Source: Amaurobius ferox
Taxonomy: Eukaryota > Arthropoda > Arachnida > Araneae > Amaurobiidae
Length of the DNA stretch: 64,000 nucleotides
NCBI GenBank assembly: GCA_951213105.1
Contig: OX578133.1
Span: 140,361,313 to 140,425,312, forward strand
Direction: 5' to 3'
In this document: piece after piece, positions 55,600-64,000 of the stretch
How the letters are laid out: every line of letters starts with the position of its first letter
How positions within the stretch are numbered: position 1 is the first letter of the stretch
Program-made: the position numbers and the translations under genes
Notes under the pieces: model-generated
Seen by the model: only the letters and a program-made list of their open reading frames with translations
Database searches by the model: none
Told to the model about the DNA's origin: nothing

Positions 55600-56770
55600 T
55601 CAAGTGTCCGATTAAATGCATGTGTAGTTAGTGCTTGCTCATCCATTCCTTCTGCTGGAAATGCATTTCAGCAGCTGAATGCATTATATTTTTTCATAGA
55701 AACATCCTATAAAAGACATGCTATTTTCGTAAAGTTTCGCTCATCAAGAAATACTTTTTTGGAGGCTCTTCAACTCTGCAATCACTAAGTGATACGAGGT
55801 GGTCTTCCAGAGTTAACTCCATAAAAGCACTACTTGATAATTTTGAAGCGGTGATTTTAACACTGGAAGAATTATCTGAAGGCGATTCTCTCAATGGTGG
55901 AAGAGCCGAAGCCTTTTTAACATGCATGACATCGTTCGAATTTTTGTTCACTTTGTTTGTATTGAACAGTGTTTTTGATCAATACAATACTCTCTCAAAG
56001 CATCTTCAGTCGTCTGATCTTAATTTTCAGACTGTGCAAGCTTTGGCTAAAGCTTGCACAGTCTGAAAATTGAAACTGTTAGTTCTTTTCGCACTGATGC
56101 ATATTTCAATCAAGTGTGGAGTTTTGTAACAGAACTTTGCGAAAAAAATTCTTATTCTGGACAAAAACTGGAAAGGCGTAAAAAAAATCGAAGCGAATTC
56201 GGAGGCGGTGAAAAATATCCTCATGATGATGTTGAATCATATTACAGAATCAATATGAAATTATAGATACAGTATCTAATGAAATTGGGACAAGATTTAA
56301 TGAGAACATTATATCTGTTTTGTTTGCACTTAGTTCAGTATTATCCGGATCAGATGTTGAAAAATAAAAAAAAAATGTTTCAACCATATGCAAAGTATAT
56401 GACTTCCAGAAAGAGGAATTGTTGTGTGAATTGCGACTGTTTTATTCAATGCTGAAAACTGAAAACATAGACCATCCCAATTTTAAAAGTCGTCTGGATT
56501 AAATTAAAAAGCAGAATTTAAAAAATGTGTTTCCTGTCATAACACTATTAGTTAAATTTTTTTTTGACTGTGCCAATCAGCTCAGCCAGTTGTGAAAGGT
56601 ATTTTTAGTGTCTTAGGAGGCTGAAAAATTATTTTCGCAGTACAATGGGACAAGAAAGACTTTCATTTTTAGCTATAGAACAATATATAACACTGGATTA
56701 TGATGATATTGTAACAAAATTTTCTCTTCTCCCAAACTCTAAGAACCCTCGTTTAAAACTTCAATATAAG
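55600..56770 (+). pseudogene. hAT-3 transposase, C-terminal half, broken
   Basis: Pieces in order: CSSIPSAGNAFQQLNALYFF (about 55640), SLSDTRWSSRVNSIKALLDN (55780-55840), LEELSEGDSLNGGRAEAFLT, FEFLFTLFVLNSVFDQYN and SKHLQSSDLNFQTVQALAKA. After the palindrome come EFGGGEKYPHDDVESYY, NEIGTRFNENIISVLFALSS and finally RRLKNYFRSTMGQERLSFLA (56615-56680), the dimerisation domain. This is a ZMYM1-like hAT transposase missing its zinc finger and catalytic core. Several frameshifts and stops. Confidence 0.85.
56022..56071. repeat. Perfect palindrome, 23-bp arms and 4-nt loop, in hAT-3 coding remnant
   Basis: The left arm ends GTGCAAGCTTT, the loop is GGCT and the right arm starts AAAGCTTGCAC. All 23 pairs match. 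The left arm continues the transposase frame (FQTVQALAKACTV); the right arm is its mirror, so coding sequence was copied back on itself. Confidence 0.95.
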
Positions 56771-58109
56771 GTAAATAAATATAGATATTTGTATTTAGAA
56801 AAATTATGTTAACAACAATTATGTTAACACAATTATGTTAACAGCAATTATTTTTCTCAACATCAATTCAATTTTGTGATCCCCCCCTGTTAACAAACAT
56901 TTTAATTTTTCCATATTGTGAATTTTCATATATACAAATCTCGCACCCCCAAATGGAATGCTGAAATGCCGCCCCTGGTGGGACTGTCTCCCACTTGGCG
57001 ATAAATTTGACGATTTTTTAAAATTTTGCCAAACCTTCATTAGAGATAGCATTATTCAGACGATATTTTGACCACCAATTTATTGGAAGCAAATCATAAC
57101 ATATCGCTTAACTACGGATTTAGATCTAGTGTGTTTATGAGGAAGAAGATTTTTATTAAATCTTTTCCGATTTTAATAATGAAGATATGTATATAAAATA
57201 AATTTCATTGCCAGCGTATTTTTGACTGGATAATATCAATTACGATCTTCAGGTTTAAACATTATTATTATTGATGTTTTTGGGGATTATTGACTCAGAG
57301 GTTATTGATATTTTCAATTTCTTATGCCATTGATTTATTGCGGCAAAAATTGTTGAAACTCATACATTGTACGTTGTACGAGTAATCTTCTACAAATACA
57401 CGGGTATATCTTCTAATCTACGAGAATATAAGTAGTAGAGGTATATTGGCGTATATTTTGACATATATTGGCATATATTGGAATCAAGACTTCCGGTATG
57501 AAGATTACGGGGATTATTGATATTTTTAATTTATTAAGTAATCTGTTATATATAGGCAAACATTTTTTAGACTAAATATTATAATACGGGTAATCTTTTA
57601 CTAACACTAGGACATATCTTCTAATCTACGACATTATAAGTAGTACGGGTATATATATCTTCCCATATAATTTTAGCAATTTCCCATTCGGCACATATTG
57701 GAATTAATTACTGTCTTTTGGTTTAAAAATTACGGATTTATTGATATTTTCAATTTATACATGTAATCTACTAATACAGGTTTTATCTTCTAATATTCGC
57801 GTATATAGGTAGTACGGGTCCCATACAATACGCTTTTATTTTGCATATATTGATTCAATTCCATATTTTTGTAAATTTGATTACAAAAGAGGCCAGGATA
57901 TTTCATTCTTCAGATCTACCCGTGAAGATAATTTTGAATAGCGGGAATAGCCATTCCTTAACTTCTTTTTAGGAGCATTATGTTAAATATTTTAACAGAA
58001 TATTTTGATTAAAAATGCCATTTAGAATATTATAGGAATTTGCACATGATTGTGAATGTTAAGTTTATTTATATTATATGCTCCGTACGAAGAACGGGTA
58101 TGCTGCTAG

Positions 58110-58132
58110 TCTATATAAATAAAATTGAAAAT

Positions 58133-58165
<33 letters not shown>

Positions 58166-59523
58166 CCGTCATCACGGGAGAACAGCTGAACCGAATTTGA
58201 TGAAATTTTGTGGATAGCCTGGAAATAGTCCCACTCAAAATTTAGTCCACGTTTAGAGTTTCTACGGTTCTCGAGATATTAGTAAAAAACGAAATTTCCG
58301 TTTGTCTCATCATCACGGAAGAACTGCTGAACCGAATTTGATGAAATTTTGCGTTGAAATAGTCCCCCATAAATTTAGCCCAAGTTTCGAGTATCTAAGA
58401 CCAGAGGTTGTCGAGATATTAATGAAAAACGAAACTTTTTCCTAGGAGTTCTACTCTCTATCTCGGTGGTTTATCCAAACGAAAAACTTGAAAATCGTTT
58501 GAAATTGAATTAAAACGTTATCTGTGAGTTTAATGGGAGATTTTTTGCGCCAATTAGTCACTTTCTGAAAACATGAATTGTTTGAAACATGATTTAAATG
58601 GGAAATCTATCTCCATGGTTTATATTTCACAAGCTTTTACTGAACAATGAAAAGTATAAGGAAATCAAAATGGCTATTTAATTTCGCAGTTTATGAGGAA
58701 GATTCTATCTTATATCATGTTGCTCAGAAACGCAATTAAATTAAATCTGTGCAGTTAATTTTAATTATTATTTTTTCGATTTGAATAATAAATAAATGGA
58801 TATAAAAATATATTTTAGAACAAAACGATTTGATTTTTCATATATCATTTTTGACTGGATAATATCAATTACTGTCGTCAGGTTTAAACGTTATTATTAT
58901 TGATATTTTCGGGGATTATTGATTCAGGGATTATTGATATTTTCAAGTTATTATGCAATTGTTTTATTACGACAAAAATTGTTTAAACTCATATATTGTA
59001 CGTTGTACGCGTAATCTTCTACAAATGCACGGGTATATCTTCTAATCTACGAGAATATAAGTAGTACAGGCATATTGGCATATTTTTTGATATATATTGG
59101 CATATATTGGAATCAATTACGACCTTCTGGTATAAAGAGTTGGGAGATTATTGATATTTTCAATTTATTACGTCATCTTTTTTATTTTGGCAAATATTTT
59201 TGAGACTCATATTGTAATACGGGTAATCTTCTACTAACACACTGGCATATTTTCTAATCTGCAACAATATAAGTAGTACGGGGTTGCATATATTGATTCA
59301 ATTCCTTTTTTCTTTTTTTTTTGTAAATTTGCTTACAAAAGGGGCCAGGATGTTTTATTCTTCAGATCTGCCAGTGAAGATAATTTTGCATAGTGAGAAC
59401 AGATATTCTTAAACTTCTCTTTAGGAGCAATAAATTTAATATATTAACAGAATTTGCACATGATTGCGAATTATAAGTTTCTTTATATTATGTGCTCCGT
59501 ACGAAGAACGGGTATGCTGCTAG
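58110..59523 (+). mobile_element. Helitron H3 (third in tandem)
   Basis: Begins TCTATATAAATAAAATTGAA after the CTAG of H2 and ends GCTCCGTACGAAGAACGGGT...GCTGCTAG at 59523, followed by T. About 0.9 kb shorter than H1 by an internal deletion between 58830 and 58850. The outer borders of the array are A (51727) and T (59524), the AT target of Helitrons. Confidence 0.88.
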
Positions 59524-60860
59524 TTATAAATAAAATGTTAACAAGACGTTTAGTCTACTATGTAGATACCAATTAAACCCAAATCAATACGGATTTTAAA
59601 GAAACGGAGCCCAATTGAAGCAATTAAAGCTATGTGTGACCAAGTGGAAAATGATGAGGCAGATATTCTGATTACATGCTTAATATCATTGGATATTAAA
59701 AATGCATTCAATAGTGTTAGATGGAATGATGTACTAAGTCAACTAATTAAATTTAAAATACCAACCTAGCTATATATCACTATCAGTAGTTTCCTATCAG
59801 AAAGATCCTGTGCACATTGAAGAAAAAGTTATGAAGAAGTTATCTTTATAAATCCCACAAAACTCAAACTTAGCCCCAATTTTGTGGTTGCTAATTATGG
59901 ATGATACTTTAAACAAAGACTTTGGAGATGATCAAATTAATGTCCAAGCCTTTGCTAATGGCATAGTCTAAACTGTGAAAGCAACAGCTTCTTACCTCAA
60001 ATTTAGACACTGAAACCATAAAGAAGTTAAAAGATTAGTCAAGTAAATACAACCTGAGATTCAGCAGAGAGAAAGCAAACTGCACTATGCTTGAAACTAC
60101 GAAAAGCGTTAAATGGATTCCCATATATAAAAATCCAAAGCCGAAGAATTGGATATACTAAAGAAATAAAATACCTAGGTCTCATAATAAATCCAAAAGT
60201 GTTTGACATCACATCTAAAAGAGATAAAAAAAATAAATAAAGTAGGCAACTTTCACTAGAAGTTGACAAGAGTATCGAGAGCTATTTGCGGACGTTATAA
60301 AAGAAATTTATTTAAAATCAAATGAGAAGTTTATAATGTATGGAAGTCAATAGAAATATAGGGAAAACAAATTCAAGATTTATATAAATCCAAATAATAG
60401 CTCTGATTTTGATAACCAAATGCATGCGAACAGAATGGTAGCGAATGAATCCTTTCAAATCCTGTTGGGATGGCTACCATTAGACATATTAGGACAAAAT
60501 GGAGGCTCAAGGTTATAGATTTTCACACTGGAATATGGAAATACATTTTAAGAATCATAATGTCAAATTGAAAGAAGTTGAAACATTTTATTAACAAAAA
60601 ACAGCTCCTTAAGAAGAAATAGAACTGAAATGAAATATAAATCTAAAAGATAATGTTAAATACACAATCTACACGGGCGAGTCTAAGATTGACCAAAGAG
60701 TTGGCAGCGCACATGTGGTCTATCTTAACAACACACTTATCCATACTCAAAAGTATCAAATTAATGACAGAACATCTGTATTAAACGTAGAGCTATCTTG
60801 AGAGCTATTTTCCTCGCAGCCTCTTGGTTGGGTGGTATGCGAGTGGTCTAGGATTAGTGT
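59524..60860 (+). pseudogene. LINE ORF2 segment 3 (rest of RT, RNase H)
   Basis: Resumes the RT: MLTRRLVYYVDTN, then IEAIKAMCDQVENDEADILI-like, SLDIKNAFNSVRWNDVL, PILWLLIMDDTLNKDFGDDQ and VQAFANGIV (59945-59970). Then LRFSREKANCTMLETTKSVK and EIKYLGLIINPK. About 60655-60800 is the RNase H domain: YTIYTGESKIDQRVGSAHVV and DRTSVLNVELS. The active-site box reads FANG where FADD is expected. Multiple stops and frame changes. The C-terminal Cys motif and 3' end are not recognisable. Confidence 0.85.
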
Positions 60861-61108
60861 TGCGACGATGTTTCGTCACCCGTATAGTTCCAGGTAGGGC
60901 GGGTATTTTTTCCGATTATCCTTTGCACAAAGTGTTTTTTAATTATTGATAGTTTAATATTATTCAATACACACTATCTGAATTCAACTGCAAATGTTCA
61001 GCGTAAACAGACTCCCTCGCAGAATTTAATGCTATGAACAATGTTTACATAATTTTCTGATGAATTGATAAAGGAAAATCCTGGGAAAAGTTAGATAAAA
61101 TGGAATTA

Positions 61109-61139
<31 letters not shown>

Positions 61140-63538
61140 TGAATTTGAATTTTATTTTTGCAACTTCATTTTCAAGTATATCCATACACTATGGTAAACA
61201 AATCTCTAAAGTTTCAGTAAGAAGTCTAACCCAGAGAAGGTTTAGAGCCTACGACATCCTGATCTCGAGACAAGAACTTCACAAACTGAACAATCCAGGC
61301 TATGAGAGTTCCTCACAATGTTACTATCCATTTTTAATGCGTTCAGAAGAGCAAATGATCACTAACCACTAGATTTATTTTATTACATTTTATCTAATCG
61401 AAAGTGTAAGGACACGCTCTTATCAGACATTTCTTCTTAAAATCAAATTTATACAATCGCCAAAAAGGTTAGAAAAAAATTTAACTATCCCACTGAAACA
61501 GGAAGCTACAAAATAAATCTCTTATTAAATCCGCTCTTTCAGTTTCGATTCTCAGAATGCAAAATATGCACCAAGTTCAAACTGTGACTTTTATCCATTG
61601 ACTAGAATTGATCTCAATCATAAGCTTTACTCGATTCTTATGAAAGCACTTAAGAAGAAAAAGACGAGATAAGAACACAGCTGTGCTGAACGTAAATTTA
61701 AGGTCAAGATGTTGAATAGGCTTTTATTTCTTGGGGACTGTAAAAAGGCTCTAATTTAAGAAGGGAAAGAGATAGCGTTAAACATGGCAAGTGCGATTAC
61801 AAGAGTTTGCAGGCTAGGCAGATCTACTTCAGATTCGATAAGCTTGGCAATTTATAGCTGAAACGCTTTTAACACATATCAAATATAGTGGATGGGAACA
61901 AAAATGAAGCACTAAAGATATTTTGCCTCAGTTTTATTTATTGATTTTTTAATAATAATAATAATAATTAAGGCAATCCCTACATCAAAATTGTACATAT
62001 TCAAATTAAAGAATGGCTAAAGTAATTATTATTATTATTATTTTTATTATTATCAAACTGAGGTAAAATTAATAAAAGTGAATTCATTGAAACTAAGAGG
62101 TATATTGAGGGAGAAATATAAGATTTACTAACAAATCCAGAGAATTTGATCAGATTCGAAAACCAGAACACGAACAGATAAACCCCAATTGCGTCATACA
62201 CTTCTTCAAAATTCCTCACTGGGTATAATTTCTGAGTTTGCGACTGAATTCGAAACACGAATTGAGTACAAAACAAGGAAGAAATTATTTGTAGTATTTT
62301 CAAATAGGGTGAAATAGAATGAGACCGGGGAAGTAAGTGTAACTGCAGTTTATCAGTTTATACAGTAAGTACATTAATCATCGCTGAATTAAGATAACAA
62401 CATGAAAATAAAATGATATTTTTAATACTCAAGAGAATATTATACATTCCCTATATTATTGTTAATAAATCTGTATCATAGATCCAGGCTGAGTTACACT
62501 TCCCCAAAAATTGGGATTCTCGTGACATCACTTCTTTTAAAAATTAATAAAGAGAAGATTAATAAAGAAATGAAATATTGACTATTGTGTTCCAGCTAGC
62601 CAATATTAAGAATTATATGTGCGAAATTTTTGAAATCTGTAGCTACAGAAACTATAAGTAACAAGATAATTTTAAATTTGAACTATGCAGAATGTGGTTA
62701 CGCTTACCCACATTACCCTAATTAAATGCTTTTAAACTATTTTGGAAGTTCAAAAATTATATTTGCTGAAATAAATAACTGCAAAAGATACCTTCCTAAG
62801 TTTAAATATTGAAACGGAAACGACAATAACATGATGTGCTATACCTCCTACTTATAAAATTTCCCACATAATAAGAGTTTTGCAGAAATTTTGATGGAAT
62901 TTTTCTTCTTCTTAAATGAGAAACAAAGAGGAATAATCCGCCAAGCAAATGGTACGACAATGCGAAAAGATTGAACATAAACATAATACAGAGTGGTATT
63001 AAAATGCTGTACACAGAAGACATGCATATTGAATAAAAATAAAAGATTTGAATGTAAAAAAGACAGTTTAAGTACCCTTGTTAAGAAAAAATAACATTTT
63101 TAAATGATTCAGTAACTTCTTTATACATATTTCCTCCTTTGTAATAAAATATTTTCATCAAAATACATATAAATAGGCTATTTTTCTTATATCTTCAATT
63201 CCATTTGTTGAAAAGTCTTAAAGAAAGATAGTAGTTACTTTTTAATTCAGCTTTCATCAAATCAAATATCTTTGGAATCAGCCAAAAACGAGTAGACAAA
63301 TTTCAGTGGCTCAAATTTTGCAGGCCTGCCTGTATTAATATTTTGCAATTCAAAACGTTCTCCACAGATATCTGGAGACTGAAACTCAACAAAATTTCGT
63401 AAGAATGCTGTTCAAAACAAGCTGTAACAATTTTCCATGAAAATGAATTTATTTACGAAATACACACCAGGGGTCCATTTAACACTGTGAATGATAAAAA
63501 TAAGTAAAATACGTAAGCGACACAATTTATGGTGAGAA
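60861..63538. other. No gene; three ATT microsatellites
   Basis: (TTA)n at 61105-61139, (AAT)n at 61951-61969 and (ATT)n at 62024-62055. Open frames 61100-61372, 62001-62303 and 62802-63023 have biased composition and no family resemblance. Confidence 0.55.
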
Positions 63539-63662
63539 AATAAGTAAAAATAAGAAACGATAAAAATAGGTAAAAATAAGAAAAGATAAAAATAGGTAAA
63601 AATAAGAAACGATAAAAATAGGTAAAAATAAGAAACGATAAAAATAGGTAAATATAAGAAAC
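63539..63662 (+). repeat. 26-bp minisatellite, about five units
   Basis: GATAAAAATAGGTAAAAATA followed by AGAAAC, repeated with few changes; one unit has AGAAAAG. The minus-strand open frame over it (63412-63666) is a translation of the repeat. Confidence 0.92.
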
Positions 63663-63774
63663 ACAATACGTTTCTACTTTTAAAAAGTCATGAAGGCTCC
63701 CACATTGCTGAACTCGCTTTGCTCGTCAATGAAATTAATGTCTCTTCTGCCTTTACCATAATAAAAATTTCAAC

Positions 63775-64000
63775 TATGGTAAACTCCCGTTTCGCCAATC
63801 AGCCATTTTGAAATTGCCATAATTGTGTACCGAGAGCGGTACTAACGAAAATATTTCCGAACTAACTGGTACTGACGAAGTACTAACGAATGACATAGTC
63901 AAAACTTAGAAATTGAATAATCGTCTGGCTCGCATTTCCCCAGGCCATCATTTTGAAATTGCTATAATTTTGTACCGGAAGTGGTACTAACGAAAATATG
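63775..64000 (+). repeat. Start of an about 145-bp tandem repeat running off the window
   Basis: CCATTTTGAAATTGCCATAA and then GTGTACCGAGAGCGGTACTA at 63803-63843 recur at 63946-63985 as CATTTTGAAATTGCTATAAT and TTTGTACCGGAAGTGGTACT, followed each time by AACGAAAATAT. The short motif GTACTAACGAA also repeats within the unit. Confidence 0.75.

Larger units (their letters stand above)
55381..56977 (+). mobile_element. hAT-3: ZMYM1-like hAT transposon inside H2
   Basis: Ends CAGGGGCGGCAAATA and, inverted, CAGGGGCGGCATTTCAG; GTGGGACT is duplicated at 55373-55380 and 56978-56985. 1597 bp. A GC-rich GGGGGCGCGAGGGGGCGCGG tract follows the left end. The latest visible event in the 50-60 kb stack. 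Confidence 0.95.
54040..58109 (+). mobile_element. Helitron H2 (second in tandem), carrying hAT-3
   Basis: Begins TCTATATAAATAAAATTGAA directly after the CTAG of H1 and ends with the same hairpin and CTAG at 58106-58109. Collinear with H1 over its length once the 1.6-kb hAT-3 insertion is removed. Confidence 0.88.

Noticed and set aside
61175..61660. The C-terminal Cys domain of the plus-strand LINE (CKICTKF at about 61565).
   Set aside because: Only two cysteines, no flanking family motifs and a 0.7-kb gap from the RNase H domain.
63539..63662. CRISPR-like or coding repeat.
   Set aside because: A simple 26-bp minisatellite with no spacers.

Overview
This is eukaryotic nuclear DNA that is AT-rich and built almost entirely of transposable elements in various states of decay. 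I found no host protein-coding gene, rRNA operon, functional tRNA gene or CRISPR array that I could defend. The repertoire (Ty3/gypsy, R1/I-type LINEs, hAT with BED/ZMYM1-type transposases, Tc1/mariner, Helitrons, Helentron-like elements with a GTCT microsatellite, and tRNA- and 5S-derived SINEs) suggests an arthropod. An arachnid is plausible, but that is inference from overall flavour and not a proof.

Layout, left to right. At 0.1-0.4 kb there is a tRNA-derived SINE with a 13-bp target duplication. At 1.65-5.3 kb two hAT elements sit side by side: one is a 1.1-kb deletion derivative with a perfect 8-bp duplication and a SINE nested in it; the other is a nearly intact BED-finger transposase of 590 codons broken only by two TAG codons. 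From 8.1 to 14.2 kb there is a decayed minus-strand Ty3/gypsy element, hit by a mariner element with long inverted repeats and by a second repeat. From 16.6 to 22.6 kb there is a LINE 3' fragment and a minus-strand hAT (ZMYM1-like) gene split by an internally deleted Ty3/gypsy element with two LTRs; that element's right LTR abuts a composite 5S-tRNA SINE. From 22.9 to 29.2 kb there are MITEs, tRNA-like SINE pieces, a mariner-type MITE with about 270-bp inverted repeats, and a Tc1 transposon (DD34E).

From 31 to 47 kb the dominant family is a rolling-circle-like, DINE-1/HINE-like element of 1.0-1.5 kb. The window carries eight copies: five in one orientation and three in the other, two of the latter forming close head-to-head inverted pairs. 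The second copy of the direct repeat at 30.4/36.6 kb, a 146-bp tandem array, and Helitron fragments lie between them.

From 49.5 to 60.9 kb the sequence is a readable stack. A plus-strand LINE was interrupted by a HINE-like copy (50.5-51.5 kb) and, inside its reverse transcriptase, by three Helitrons joined end to end (51.7-59.5 kb). The middle Helitron was then invaded by a ZMYM1-like hAT element with an 8-bp duplication (55.4-57.0 kb), whose coding remnant carries a perfect 23-bp-arm palindrome. The last 3 kb hold microsatellites, a 26-bp minisatellite and the start of a longer tandem repeat.

The parts do not form a pathway. The biology is the order of insertions, the sharing of a 3' hairpin tail among SINEs (probably the signal for a partner LINE), and two rolling-circle families that show tandem and inverted arrangements.
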